64,000 nucleotides of DNA, from the NCBI RefSeq assembly GCF_022829285.1, contig NZ_JAKSYI010000025.1, positions 1 through 64,000 on the forward strand, given 5' to 3'. Made by a program: the position numbers and the translations under genes. This stretch comes from Methylobacterium sp. J-078 (lineage in GTDB: Bacteria; Pseudomonadota; Alphaproteobacteria; Rhizobiales; Beijerinckiaceae). Numbering within the stretch: position 1 is the first letter of the stretch; each line of letters begins with the position of its first letter. Below the pieces are notes generated by a model that saw only the letters and a program-made list of their open reading frames with translations, did not search any database and was not told the origin of the DNA. Positions 28,021 through 36,766 of the stretch are shown here, piece after piece.

Positions 28021-28148
28021 CGGGACGCCCACAGGACAGCCGTCCAGAGCAGGACGGCCAGCCCCGCGGCCGCGGCGAAGCGCAGGGAGGCACCGGCCTG
28101 GAACAGGGAGGGACGCGGCTGAGCGGGGATGCGCGGGGTACGGGTCAC
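28017..28148 (-). CDS. Small membrane protein (43 residues) translationally coupled to znuC
   Basis: GTG 28148 opens a 43-codon frame starting MTRTPRIPAQPRPSLFQ, with one transmembrane helix (about residues 22-41, ending AVLWASR). Its TGA overlaps the znuC ATG (ATGA). This is the first frame after the Zur-like operator, so it would be the first gene of the zinc operon. No known family. The overlap and operon position argue that it is translated, but a non-functional leader ORF is possible. Confidence 0.5.
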   Translation of the reverse strand: MTRTPRIPAQPRPSLFQAGASLRFAAAAGLAVLLWTAVLWASR

Positions 28149-28192
28149 GGTTGGATCATTTGCCCGAACGGAAGCGCCGGCCTATGTTGGCG

Positions 28193-28209
28193 GTGATACA
28201 CTGTAACAC
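28193..28209. promoter_or_regulatory. Putative Zur operator
   Basis: GTGATACACTGTAACAC is a 17-bp near-palindrome: it matches its own reverse complement at 14 of 17 positions, with outer GTG/CAC arms. It resembles proteobacterial Zur sites in being an AT-rich 17-23 bp dyad. It lies between the divergent zur gene and znuC operon and could control both. Confidence 0.55.
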
Positions 28210-28248
28210 TCGGGCAGTTCAACGGGCCGGGTTCGCGGGGCAGACACG

Positions 28249-28740
28249 ATGCACGACCATGCGGCGACGCATGACCATGGTTGCGGCGGCGCGCAGGCGG
28301 CCATCGCCCGGGCCGAACGCCTGTGCCGCGAGCGCGACCTGCAGTTCACCCGCCTGCGCCGGGACGTGCTGACGGCGGTGGCGAGCCAGACCCGGCCGAT
28401 GGGCGCCTACGACATCGCCGAGGCCCTGAGCGAGCCGGGCCGGCGGGTGGCGGCGGTCTCCGTCTACCGGGCCCTCGACTTCCTGACCGAGCATGGCCTC
28501 GTCCACCGCATCGCCAGCCGGAACGCCTTCGTCTCCTGCGGGCATTCCCACACGGACGGGGCGGGGCTCGTCTTCCTGATCTGCCGCAACTGCGGGACCA
28601 TCGACGAGACGACGGCGCCGGAGGTCGAGGACCAGCTCGGACGGACCCTCGCCAAGGCCGGGTTTCGGCCGATCAGCCGCATCCTCGAGGTGGAGGGCGA
28701 GTGCGGCGCCTGCCTCGGGCAGGCCGGCGCCGAAGGTTGA
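28249..28740 (+). CDS. zur: Zinc uptake regulator, Fur family
   Basis: 163 residues. A winged-helix DNA-binding domain (LQFTRLRRDVLTAVASQTRPMGAYDIAEAL) precedes the dimerisation domain with CGHSHTDGAGLVFLICRNCG and a final GECGACLG; the two CxxC pairs form the structural zinc site of Fur-family proteins. A short His-rich N-terminus (MHDHAATHDHGCGG) is unusual. Its position divergent from zinc transporter genes supports Zur rather than Fur or Irr. ATG 28249 fits the family length. Confidence 0.9.
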   Translation: MHDHAATHDHGCGGAQAAIARAERLCRERDLQFTRLRRDVLTAVASQTRPMGAYDIAEALSEPGRRVAAVSVYRALDFLTEHGLVHRIASRNAFVSCGHSHTDGAGLVFLICRNCGTIDETTAPEVEDQLGRTLAKAGFRPISRILEVEGECGACLGQAGAEG

Positions 28741-28759
28741 GGCGGCGTCCGCCGCAGCC

Positions 28760-30274
28760 TCAGAACGCGTTCTTGTAGGCGCGCGGCGAGAACACGGTCA
28801 TGAACATGATCCGGATGTCGAACCAGATCGACCAGTTGTCGATGTAGTGCAGGTCGTGCTGGACGCGGCGCTCCATGTCGAGGTCCGTCAGGGTCTCGCC
28901 GCGCAGGCCGTTGACCTGGGCCCAGCCGGTGATGCCCGGCATCACGTTGTGGCGGCGCGCGTAGAGGGCGATGCGGTTCTCGAAGCTGCGGTCGTGCGCG
29001 AGGGCGTGCGGGCGGGGGCCGACCAGGGACATCTCGCCGAGCACGACGTTGAGGAGCTGCGGCAACTCGTCGATGTTCGAGCGGCGCAGCATGGCGCCGA
29101 TGGGCGTGATGCGGCTGTCGTTGCGGGTGGCCTGCTTGAAGACGGTCTCCTGCGCCACCTTCATGCTGCGGAACTTGTAGACGCCGAAGGGCTGCTGGTT
29201 GAAGCCGTAGCGCTTCTGCCGGAAGAACACCGGGCCGGGGCTGTCGAGCTTGATCAGCACGGCGACCGCGAGGAAGAGCGGGGCGAGCAGGACCAGCGCG
29301 ACGAGGGCGAGGGTCAGGTCGAGGGTGCGCTTGAGGAAGAGTTCGCCGGCCTGGAGCGGGCGGCGCCCGATGTTGATGCCCGAGAGGCGGCCGACGCGGG
29401 CGAGCTTCAGGTCGGGGAAGCGGTCCATCACCGAGCCGGGGCGCAGGTGCAGGGCGGCCGGCACGCGCAGGAACGCGTCGATGCAGCGCTCGATGTCGGC
29501 GGCCTCGGACCAGGGCACCAGGATGAAGACGTCGTCGGGACGCAGGAAGCGCACCACCGAGACCGCCAGGTCGAGATCCTCCGACATCTGGGCCCGGCGC
29601 GAGGCTTCGTCCCCCATCGGGTCGATCCGGCGCAGGTAGCTGGTGCCGATGACGCGCAGACCCAGGGCCTCCGCGTCGTTGTGGGCGTAGAAACGGGCGA
29701 TGTCCTCCTCGTAGCCGACGAGGTGGATGCGGTTGATGGAGGCCGAGGCCGGGGTCACGGCCCGGCGCACCACGCCGAGCGCCACGGTCCGCACGATGAG
29801 CAGGGCCGGCAGGCCCGAGACGAAGAACCCGAGGGAGACGAGGCGCGAGTAGTCCTGCGTGGTCTTGGTGGCGAAGCCGATCACCAGGGCGATGGCCCAG
29901 GCACCGACCCACACCGTCGCGGCCCGCTTGAGGTGCGGCCGGTCGGAGAGCAGCGTCTCGATGCTGTAATCCTCGCGCACGAGGTTGGTGAGCAGGACGA
30001 ACAGGCCGACCAGGGCCGAGAGCTCGAAGCTGCCGCTGGTGCTCACCGCCGGGATATTCCCCTGCATCGAGACGTAATAGGCGAGATCGACCAGGGCGGC
30101 GACGCCCAGGATGGCGGCGAGATCGGCCAGGGCCGTCGCCACCGGGATGCCCGCGCGGAAGGCCGCGCGGCTGCGGCGCGGCATGAGGGCCGTCCAGACG
30201 TCGCGGCGTGACCGGGCGACCGGAAGCTTTTCGAAGACGTCGGGGATGCGATCTTGAAACATCTGGAGCGCCAT
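28760..30274 (-). CDS. Undecaprenyl-phosphate sugar phosphotransferase (polyisoprenylphosphate hexose-1-phosphate transferase)
   Basis: 504 residues from ATG 30274 (AGGACGGG upstream). N-terminal four to five transmembrane helices (about 45-175) and a CoA-binding-like central domain (about 180-310) precede a further helix and the catalytic bacterial sugar transferase domain (about 310-504: KFRSMKV, NIDELPQLLNVVLGEMSLVG, PRPHA, GITGWAQVNGLRGET). It loads the first hexose-1-phosphate on undecaprenyl phosphate for exopolysaccharide synthesis at the inner membrane. It stands alone; upstream lie three GAAC repeats at 11-bp spacing. Confidence 0.9.
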   Translation of the reverse strand: MALQMFQDRIPDVFEKLPVARSRRDVWTALMPRRSRAAFRAGIPVATALADLAAILGVAALVDLAYYVSMQGNIPAVSTSGSFELSALVGLFVLLTNLVREDYSIETLLSDRPHLKRAATVWVGAWAIALVIGFATKTTQDYSRLVSLGFFVSGLPALLIVRTVALGVVRRAVTPASASINRIHLVGYEEDIARFYAHNDAEALGLRVIGTSYLRRIDPMGDEASRRAQMSEDLDLAVSVVRFLRPDDVFILVPWSEAADIERCIDAFLRVPAALHLRPGSVMDRFPDLKLARVGRLSGINIGRRPLQAGELFLKRTLDLTLALVALVLLAPLFLAVAVLIKLDSPGPVFFRQKRYGFNQQPFGVYKFRSMKVAQETVFKQATRNDSRITPIGAMLRRSNIDELPQLLNVVLGEMSLVGPRPHALAHDRSFENRIALYARRHNVMPGITGWAQVNGLRGETLTDLDMERRVQHDLHYIDNWSIWFDIRIMFMTVFSPRAYKNAF

Positions 30275-30793
30275 GTCCCGTCCTGATGCGGAAACTGTCC
30301 CAAGTTGAACCAAACGACGGTTCGAACCTGATTTCTGAGGCTGAACCCGCAAAGCCCGGGCCCCAGTACGCCACGCATCAGAGCGGCTTCGCCGAACGAA
30401 ACCGCGCGCCACCTTCCGTTGGATCCGATGCGCCCCTGGTCGGGCGCCATCCGAGTCCAAACACATCCGAGGTAAGTTGTTGTCGCCGTAGCACGCCGTA
30501 AGACGGCCCGTAGCGAACTGCAACGGAACGTTAACTGAACGAAACGGCTGTCCGCAGCAGGATTATCGGCGCCGTGCCAGATCTCACGTCCGGGCAGCGA
30601 ACAGTCGGTCGGGTTCGCCCGGACCGACGGCTCACAGTCGTAACCTTCGCGGTCGCATTCAGGGGGGCTGATCGCGCGCGGCGCCCGCGGCATCGAGAGT
30701 GGACGCTCAGGGCCGCGAGGCCAGGTGCCGCTCGGCGTGCCCGGGCACCCTGCCGACCCTCTCGGATGGAGCCGCATCGGGTCTCGTGGCGAA
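30275..30793. other. Intergenic region upstream of the sugar transferase
   Basis: 519 nt with no convincing gene on either strand. It contains the GAAC repeat array (30515-30540) and a small palindrome GGTTCGAACC (30319-30328). Moderately AT-rich around 30460-30560, as expected for a promoter. Confidence 0.45.
30515..30540. promoter_or_regulatory. Three GAAC tetramers at exact 11-bp spacing
   Basis: GAAC occurs at 30515, 30526 and 30537, giving two overlapping GAAC-N7-GAAC units. That equals the alphaproteobacterial LexA consensus, but iteration at one helical turn also suits an OmpR/PhoB-type response regulator. The array lies about 240 nt upstream of the sugar transferase start. Confidence 0.5.
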
Positions 30794-31126
30794 TCAGGCG
30801 ACCGCCGAATCAGGTCGCGCGACGGTCTGGATCGTCTCGAATCCCTCGAATTGCGGGTGTCCCAGGTACAGGGGCTTCGTGGACGGCACGCGGCCATGTG
30901 CCTTGCGGAACTGCTCGGAGCGGGTCCAGGCCTCGAAATCGGCCTTGGACGACCAGATCGTGTGCGAGGCGTAGAGGACGTGATCCTCGTGCTCGGGCCC
31001 CTTGAGGAGATGGAATTCGACGAAGCCCGGCATCTCGCCGAGATGACTGTCGCGGCCGAGCCAGACCTGCTCGAAGTCTTCGGTCGCGTCCTTGACGACT
31101 TTGAATCGATTCATCGCGATATACAT
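30794..31126 (-). CDS. Antibiotic-biosynthesis-monooxygenase (ABM) domain protein, heme-monooxygenase-like
   Basis: 110 residues from ATG 31126 with AGGTGG upstream. The ABM ferredoxin-like fold is seen in MYIAMNRFKVVKDATEDFE, EMPGFVEFHLLKGPE, DHVLYASHTIWSSKADFEAW and SEQFRKAH, as in IsdG/HmoB-like heme-degrading proteins. The terminal SEQFRKAH segment contains the conserved His. Heme oxygenation is suggested by family only. The longer frame starting at 31273 is not family-like. Confidence 0.8.
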   Translation of the reverse strand: MYIAMNRFKVVKDATEDFEQVWLGRDSHLGEMPGFVEFHLLKGPEHEDHVLYASHTIWSSKADFEAWTRSEQFRKAHGRVPSTKPLYLGHPQFEGFETIQTVARPDSAVA

Positions 31127-31593
31127 GATCCACCTGGGGTTTTTCGATGTTCCGGGACGTCCCGGATCACGCCCTGAACCTGGGGCGTGCGGGGGCAAAA
31201 GGCCATGTGGCGGGACGCATCGGCCACGTTCCGCCCTTCGCGCCGGCGTTCCGCTCGACGCCGCGGACAGCATTCGTGACGCCGTGTGCCCGCTCGCCGA
31301 TCAAAATTCCATGGATGCCCGGGCAGCGGCAGGCTTGCCATCCGTGCCGGCTTTGTGGTCAAGCTGTCACAACGCATGACCGATGCTGACGCGGAGTAAA
31401 ACATCGGGTGGCATTTGATGCGGGACAAGGATAGCTTCTGTCGGAATGCTCTATCGACGATCAAAGGCCTCGATCTCCCAACGAATGCACTTAAAGAATC
31501 CTGACGACGTTCGTACGAAAGCGCTCAGAGCCGATCGCCCTGGAGGCGGATCCGAGCTGAAGCGAGGCCTTTCCACAAGGACTGAACCGAGAG
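31127..31593. other. Intergenic region between the ABM gene and the XRE regulator
   Basis: 467 nt between divergent genes, without a convincing gene. A perfect 10-bp palindrome TTCGTACGAA (31510-31519) lies 75 nt before the XRE start and may be its own operator. The stretch 31380-31500 is relatively AT-rich. Confidence 0.4.
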
Positions 31594-32025
31594 ATGATGC
31601 CCAAGCAGACCACCGACGTTGATCGCCTCGTCGGATTGAGGATCACCGCCCTGCGCAAGGCGCGCGGACTGAGTCAGACGGCGCTCGGCACCGCCGTGGG
31701 CGTCACGTTCCAGCAGGTGCAGAAGTACGAGAAGGGCCAGAACCGTGTCGGCGCCGGACGCCTGCGCGAGATCGCCCGCCTGCTCGAGGTCCCGGTCTCG
31801 GCCTTCTTCGAGGAGGACGACATGGGCGGAACGCAATCCGACGTGTTCGGCTTCCTCAGCGCGCAGGGCGCCATCGAGTTGCTCCGCGCCTACGCGCTGA
31901 TCGAGGACGACCAGCTCCGCCGGGACGTCCTCGCCATCGTGCGGACGGCCGCCAAGATGGGGAAGCAGGCGCCCGAGCCGGCTCCCGCTCCGACGCCGGC
32001 TCCGACGCCGGCGCCGGCCAGCTAG
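31594..32025 (+). CDS. XRE-family transcriptional regulator
   Basis: 143 residues. An HTH_3 domain spans about 11-66 (LRITALRKARGLSQTALGTA, then VTFQQVQKYEKGQNRVGAGR). The remainder carries a short conserved C-terminal region common in Hyphomicrobiales XRE proteins (SAQGAIELLRAYALIEDDQ) and ends in a Pro-Ala-Thr tail. Targets unknown. ATG 31594 or 31597 could both start translation. It faces cobB across a short terminator region. Confidence 0.87.
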   Translation: MMPKQTTDVDRLVGLRITALRKARGLSQTALGTAVGVTFQQVQKYEKGQNRVGAGRLREIARLLEVPVSAFFEEDDMGGTQSDVFGFLSAQGAIELLRAYALIEDDQLRRDVLAIVRTAAKMGKQAPEPAPAPTPAPTPAPAS

Positions 32026-32038
32026 GCTCCGCCCGGGC

Positions 32039-32062
32039 GGCGGCGCGTTTCACCGCGCCGCC
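32039..32062. terminator. Bidirectional terminator hairpin between XRE gene and cobB
   Basis: GGCGGCGCG (32039-32047) pairs with CGCGCCGCC (32054-32062) around a 6-nt loop. It sits in the 52-nt gap between convergent genes. No T tract. Confidence 0.5.
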
Positions 32063-32077
32063 CCGATCCCCGGATCC

Positions 32078-33388
32078 TCAGCCGATCAGGTGGAAGAAGC
32101 TGCCGCTCGTCCGGCCCCGTCGATGCCCCGCGAGGCCGAGGGGAACGCCCTCGGCATCGGTGACGCTGGCGAGACCCGTCTCGTCCGTCGGGGCGGCGCT
32201 GCGCTCGCTCGCATAGTGGAATTCGTGTCCGACGAGGCGTGCGCCCGTTCCCCCGAGGGGGCCCTCTGCCAGGAGCGTGGCGACGCGGTAGCCGAGGTGC
32301 AGGCGGCGGGCCTTGTAGGAGGTCGCCACCGGCAGCAGGCCAGCCATGGCGTGCGTGACTCCCGCCGCATCCTCCAGGCTCTCGCCCAGCACCATGTAGC
32401 CGCCGCACTCGCCGTGCACCGGCCTGTCCTGCGCGAACGCCCGTAGGCCGTCGAGGAAGCGCCGGGCCTGGGCGAGGTGCCCGGCATGGAGCTCGGGGTA
32501 GCCGCCGGGCAGCCAGCAGGCATCACAATCGGCCGGGGGGGGCGCGTCGGCCAGGGGCGAGAAGGGGACGAGCTCGGCGCCCGCTGCCCGCCAGCCAGCC
32601 TCCATGTGCGGGTACAGGAACGAGAAGGCCGCATCCGACGCGATGGCGATGCGCTGGCCCGGCGGCCGGGGCAGAAGCCCAGCGCCCGGAGCGGGGGCCG
32701 CGCCCGCCGCCGCCGCCAGGATCGCGTCGAGGTCGAGCCCCGCCTCCGCGAGGTCCGCGAGCCGGTTCAGGCGATCTTCGAGGTCGTTGGTCTCGCGGGC
32801 CTGGACGAGGCCGAGATGGCGCTCGGGCAGGACGAGGCTCGCATCCCGCATCAGCGCCCCGAGGACGGGCATGCCGATGCGGTTCAGGCCCGTCTCCACG
32901 AGGCGGCGGTGGCGGGCGCTCGCGACCTTGTTGAGGATCACCCCGGCGATGCGGATGCGCGGATCGTAGGCCCGGCACCCGAGGGCGAGGGCGGCGGCCG
33001 ACTGCGCGGCGCCCGAGACGTCGAGGACGAGGATCACCGGCCAGCCGTAGCGCGCGGCGATGTCGGCATTGGCGCCCGTGCGGCCCTCCGGCGCCACGAT
33101 GCCGTCGAACAGCCCCATCGAGCCCTCGGCCACCACGAGGTCGGCGCCCGCGGCCGCGAGGGCCGCTACCGCGTCGAGCATCGGCTCCGGCATGGCGAAG
33201 CTGTCGAGGTTGAAGCTCGGATGGCCGGTGGCGGCCTGGTGGAAGGCCGGGTCGATGTAGTCCGGCCCGCACTTGGCGCCGCGCACGGCCAGCCCCCGGC
33301 GGGCCAGCGCCCGCATCAGCGCCAGGGTCACGGTGGTCTTGCCCGAGCTGGAGCGCGGGGCGGCGACGAGGAGGCCGGGCACGCTCAC
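32078..33388 (-). CDS. cobB: Hydrogenobyrinic acid a,c-diamide synthase
   Basis: 436 residues from GTG 33388. It amidates the a and c carboxylates of hydrogenobyrinate using glutamine and ATP. The N-terminal dethiobiotin-synthetase-like P-loop is [10 protein letters not shown] (10-19), followed by [14 protein letters not shown] and NLDSF. The C-terminal glutaminase domain has the triad cysteine in [11 protein letters not shown] and a late GHEFHYAS. The start overlaps the cobM stop (GTGA). It is the last gene of the minus-strand cob operon. Confidence 0.93.
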   Translation of the reverse strand: MSVPGLLVAAPRSSSGKTTVTLALMRALARRGLAVRGAKCGPDYIDPAFHQAATGHPSFNLDSFAMPEPMLDAVAALAAAGADLVVAEGSMGLFDGIVAPEGRTGANADIAARYGWPVILVLDVSGAAQSAAALALGCRAYDPRIRIAGVILNKVASARHRRLVETGLNRIGMPVLGALMRDASLVLPERHLGLVQARETNDLEDRLNRLADLAEAGLDLDAILAAAAGAAPAPGAGLLPRPPGQRIAIASDAAFSFLYPHMEAGWRAAGAELVPFSPLADAPPPADCDACWLPGGYPELHAGHLAQARRFLDGLRAFAQDRPVHGECGGYMVLGESLEDAAGVTHAMAGLLPVATSYKARRLHLGYRVATLLAEGPLGGTGARLVGHEFHYASERSAAPTDETGLASVTDAEGVPLGLAGHRRGRTSGSFFHLIG

Positions 33389-34182
33389 CGTCCCACTCCG
33401 TCCGTGCGTTCGCCCAGCACGGTCTCGCTCGTCGGCCGGAAGCGCCGGTCGTAATCGGGGGAATACAGCGCGCTTTCCCGGAACTCGGCCGGATCGAGGG
33501 CGGGGCCGACCAGGATCAGCGCCGTGCGCTCCAATCCGGCCTCGGCCACCTGGCCGGCGATCGTCGCCAGGGTTCCGGTGAGCACCCGCTCGTCGGGCCA
33601 AGTGGCGCGGAACACCACCGCGGCCGGGCAATCCGCGCCGTAGAACGGGGTCAGCTCGGAGACCACCGCGTCGATGACGTGGATCGACAGATGCAGGGCG
33701 AGGGTGGCCCCGGTGCTGGCGAAGGCCGCCAGGGTCTCGCGCTCCGGCATGGCGCTGGCGCGCCCCGAGGTGCGGGTGAGGACCACGGACTGGGCGAGGC
33801 CCGGCACGGTGAGCTCCCGCCGCAGCAGCGCGGCGGCGGCGGCGAAGGAGGGCACGCCCGGGGTCACCGTGAAGGGGATGCCGGCCTGGGTGAGGCGGCG
33901 GGTCTGCTCGGCGAGCGCGCTCCAGATCGAGAGGTCGCCCGAATGCAGGCGCGCCACGTCCTGGCCCGCCGCGTGGGCGGCGGCGCATTCGGCGACGATC
34001 GCGTCGAGGTCGAGGGGGGCGGTGTCGACGATGCGAGCGCCGGGCGGACACCAGCCCAGGATCTCGGGCGCCACGAGGGACCCGGCATGCAGGCAGACGG
34101 GGCAGCGCGCGATGAGGTCGCGGCCGCGGACGGTGATGAGGTCGGCGGCACCCGGGCCGGCGCCGATGAAGTGAACGGTCAT
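33385..34182 (-). CDS. cobM: Precorrin-4 C11-methyltransferase
   Basis: 265-residue SAM-dependent tetrapyrrole methylase adding the C11 methyl. Typical elements are [18 protein letters not shown], the [13 protein letters not shown] loop, [20 protein letters not shown] and [13 protein letters not shown]. Overlaps cobE by 4 nt upstream and cobB by 4 nt downstream. Confidence 0.95.
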   Translation of the reverse strand: MTVHFIGAGPGAADLITVRGRDLIARCPVCLHAGSLVAPEILGWCPPGARIVDTAPLDLDAIVAECAAAHAAGQDVARLHSGDLSIWSALAEQTRRLTQAGIPFTVTPGVPSFAAAAALLRRELTVPGLAQSVVLTRTSGRASAMPERETLAAFASTGATLALHLSIHVIDAVVSELTPFYGADCPAAVVFRATWPDERVLTGTLATIAGQVAEAGLERTALILVGPALDPAEFRESALYSPDYDRRFRPTSETVLGERTDGVGR

Positions 34183-34595
34183 GGCTCTTGGGTGACGGAT
34201 TGTGCACGAAGCGCAAGGGCGCAGGTGGCCCCGGCGCTGGCGATTCGCCGCAGCAGCAGCGTCGCACCGGGCCCGGCGGCGGCGAGGGCTGCGGCCTCCG
34301 CCACTGAGCCGACCCGGCGCGAGGCCTCGATCCGCTGCGACCGGGTGGGCACGTCGGCGTCCACGGCGATCAGGGCCTCGGGCGGAACCGCGTCCAGGGG
34401 ACAGCCCAGGGCCTCGCCGACCGCGCGGATCGCCGGCTCTCCGGCCCGGTCGGCGGCGGTGGCGAGGCGCGCGAGGCGGGTGCGCGGCAGGCCGGCCGCG
34501 TCGCAGGCCCGGTCCACGAGCGCCACGATCTCATCGGCCGGGGTCGCATGGCGGAACCCGATCCCGGCGACGAGGTCGCGTTCGGCCGGCCTCAT
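34179..34595 (-). CDS. cobE: Cobalamin biosynthesis protein CobE (CbiG C-terminal-like)
   Basis: 138 residues from ATG 34595, which overlaps the cobL stop (ATGA). The small domain ([60 protein letters not shown]) matches CobE/CbiG-C. Its exact role in the aerobic pathway is unsettled; it is thought to bind an intermediate or help a methylation step. Confidence 0.9.
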   Translation of the reverse strand: MRPAERDLVAGIGFRHATPADEIVALVDRACDAAGLPRTRLARLATAADRAGEPAIRAVGEALGCPLDAVPPEALIAVDADVPTRSQRIEASRRVGSVAEAAALAAAGPGATLLLRRIASAGATCALALRAQSVTQEP

Positions 34596-35794
34596 GCCTT
34601 GACCCAGGCCCATTGCGTCACCGGCATCGCCCCGCGCCAGCCGTGCAGGTGCCCGACCGGATCGGCATGGGTCACCGTCAGGCGCTTCAGGCTGCCGCCG
34701 CGCTGCGCGAAGGCCGCGAGCAGCACGGCCTCACCCTCCAGGGTCACCACGTTGGCGACGAGGCGTCCGCCCGGGGGCAGGGCGGCGACGGCCGCCTCGA
34801 GGACCCCCGACGCGGTGACGCCGCCGCCGATGAAGACGGTGTCGGGCGCCGGCAGGCCGGCGAGCGCTCCGGGGGCGGAGCCCTCCACCACGCGCAGGTC
34901 CGGTACGCCGAGGCGGCCCGCGTTGCGGGCGATGCGGGCGGCCCGGGCCGGGTTGCCCTCGACGGCGATGGCCCTGAGGCTCGGATGGCGCAGCATCCAC
35001 TCGATGGAGATCGAGCCCGCCCCGGCGCCGATGTCCCACAGAATCTGGCCGGCGCGTGGGCGCAGGGCCGCCAGCGTCACGGCCCGGATGTCGGCCTTGG
35101 TGAGCTGGCCGTCATTCTCGAACCAGGCATCGTCGAGGCCCGGGCTGAGGGTCACCACCTGCGCCGTCGGCGGACCGACGACCTCGATGCCGAGGGTGTT
35201 GAGCGGGTCGATCCCCGTGAGAGCGAAGCCCTCCGCCGTCGCGCTGCGGCGGCGCTCGCGCGGACCCCCCATGGCCTCCAGGACGGTGAGGCGGGACGCG
35301 CCGAGTCCGCGCTCGACCAAGAGCGCGGCGACCGCCCCCGGCGTGGTCTCGTCCCAGGTCAGGACGAGGAGGCGGGTGCCGGGCTGGAGGTGCGGGATTA
35401 GTCGGGGCAGCGCCCGGCCGTGCAGGGTGAGGCAGGCGGTCTCCGCCAGGGGCCAGCCGAGGCGGGCACCGGCGAGGCTGAAGGCGGAGGGCTGGGGGAA
35501 GACCCGCATCTCCTCCGCGGGCACGAGGCGGGCGATCTCGGCGCCGATGCCGTAATGGAACGGGTCGCCGGTCGCGAGGATGCAGGTGGGTGTCCCGCGC
35601 CGGGCGAGGAGGCCCGGATAGGCGTCCGCGATCGGGCTCGGCCAGGCTCGCGTCTCGGCGGCGAGCGGCGCGGCCAGCGCCAGGTGCCGGCGCCCGCCAT
35701 AGACGAGGCGCGCGCCGTCGAGGGCCGCGCTCGCGGCGGGACTCAGGCCCGCGCGGCCGTCCTCGCCGATGCCCACGATGGTGAGCCAGGGCAT
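34592..35794 (-). CDS. cobL: Precorrin-6Y C5,15-methyltransferase (decarboxylating)
   Basis: 400-residue fusion of CbiE- and CbiT-type domains that methylates C5 and C15 and decarboxylates the acetate side chain. The CbiE part begins PWLTIVGIGEDGRAGLSPAA; the CbiT part includes QLTKADIRAVTLAALRPRAG, LWDIGAGAGSISIEWML (SAM loop) and VFIGGGVTASG. ATG 35794 was chosen because it begins the domain; ATG 35815, seven codons upstream, is possible. It is divergent from cobK with only 34 nt between starts. Confidence 0.94.
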   Translation of the reverse strand: MPWLTIVGIGEDGRAGLSPAASAALDGARLVYGGRRHLALAAPLAAETRAWPSPIADAYPGLLARRGTPTCILATGDPFHYGIGAEIARLVPAEEMRVFPQPSAFSLAGARLGWPLAETACLTLHGRALPRLIPHLQPGTRLLVLTWDETTPGAVAALLVERGLGASRLTVLEAMGGPRERRRSATAEGFALTGIDPLNTLGIEVVGPPTAQVVTLSPGLDDAWFENDGQLTKADIRAVTLAALRPRAGQILWDIGAGAGSISIEWMLRHPSLRAIAVEGNPARAARIARNAGRLGVPDLRVVEGSAPGALAGLPAPDTVFIGGGVTASGVLEAAVAALPPGGRLVANVVTLEGEAVLLAAFAQRGGSLKRLTVTHADPVGHLHGWRGAMPVTQWAWVKA

Positions 35795-35828
35795 GGACAC
35801 CGCGTTAGCGCTCATCGAGAAGGACACC

Positions 35829-36560
35829 ATGCGAATTCTGATCCTGGGCGGCACCGGCGAGGCGAGCGCCCTGGTGCGCGGACTCCTGGCGCGGGGAGAT
35901 CCCCATGGCGTCACCCTGTCGCTCGCCGGCCGCACCAGCCAGCCGAAGGCTCAGCCCGTACCGACCCGCATCGGCGGCTTCGGCGGCGCGGAGGGTCTGG
36001 CCGCGTGGCTCGCCCAGGACCGCACCGACCTCGTGGTCGACGCGACGCATCCCTTCGCGGCCCAGATGAGCGCCAACGCGGCCGAAGCCTGCGCCCGGAC
36101 CGGAACGCGCCTCCTGGCGATCCGCCGCCCCGCCTGGGAGCCGGTCTCCGGCGATCGCTGGACGACGGTGCCCGACATGGCCGCCGCCGCCCTTGAGCTC
36201 GGCCCGGAGCCGCGCCGCGTGTTCCTCACCATCGGCCGGCAGGAGGTCGGCGCCTTCGCCGCCGCGCCGCAGCACGATTACGTGGTGCGCGCCATCGAGG
36301 GCATCGATCTGGCGGTGCCGCGGCTGACGTCCATCCGGGCGCGCGGCCCCTTCGACGCGGCCGCCGAGGCGGCGTTCCTGGCCGAGGGCGCGATCGAGGT
36401 CCTGGTCAGCAAGAATTCCGGCGGGGACGCGACCTACGGCAAGATCGCAGCGGCGCGAGCGCTGGGCTTGGCCGTGGTGATGGTCGCCCGCCCGGAGAAG
36501 CCGGACGTGCCGAGCGTGCCCGACGTCGCGGCGGCCCTCGCGGGGATCGCCGCCCTCTGA
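35829..36560 (+). CDS. cobK: Precorrin-6A reductase
   Basis: 243-residue NADPH-dependent reductase of precorrin-6A. It starts MRILILGGTGEASALVRGLL and carries VVDATHPFAAQMSANAAEAC, FLTIGRQEVGAF and VLVSKNSGGDATYGKIAAAR, characteristic of CobK. GAGAAGGA precedes ATG 35829. It is the only cob gene of this block on the plus strand, lying between cobL and cobJ; its promoter must lie within cobL. A palindromic repeat follows it. Confidence 0.94.
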   Translation: MRILILGGTGEASALVRGLLARGDPHGVTLSLAGRTSQPKAQPVPTRIGGFGGAEGLAAWLAQDRTDLVVDATHPFAAQMSANAAEACARTGTRLLAIRRPAWEPVSGDRWTTVPDMAAAALELGPEPRRVFLTIGRQEVGAFAAAPQHDYVVRAIEGIDLAVPRLTSIRARGPFDAAAEAAFLAEGAIEVLVSKNSGGDATYGKIAAARALGLAVVMVARPEKPDVPSVPDVAAALAGIAAL

Positions 36561-36606
36561 TCGTCGATCCAGTCGATCGCGACGGCTGATGTGCCCGGAA
36601 CGGACC

Positions 36607-36708
36607 CCCTCTCCCGTGCGGGAGAGGGCTGGGGTGAGGGTCGTGCCCCCTTCGAAGACGTCGCGCACCTCACCCTGTCCCTCTCCTTCCAGGAGAGGGG
36701 ACCCGCGC
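36607..36708. repeat. Composite palindromic repeat between cobK and cobJ
   Basis: CCCTCTCCCG (36607-36616) and CGGGAGAGGG (36619-36628) form the first hairpin. The second half (36666-36708) contains CCTCTCCT/AGGAGAGG arms and is identical over 43 nt to 39611-39653 inside cobG. GGGGTGAGG (36631-36639) is complementary to CCTCACCCT-type sequence at 36668, so the two halves can also pair. Lying between convergent genes, it could act as a terminator. Confidence 0.75.
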
Positions 36709-36766
36709 GCGTCCGAGACCGAGTGGATCGGCCGGCGACGGGGTAAGGCCTGCGCCGACCCGCGCA

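Noticed and set aside
30319..30328. GGTTCGAACC, resembling a tRNA T-arm
   Set aside because: No acceptor stem, anticodon arm or D-arm can be built around it; it is a simple palindrome.
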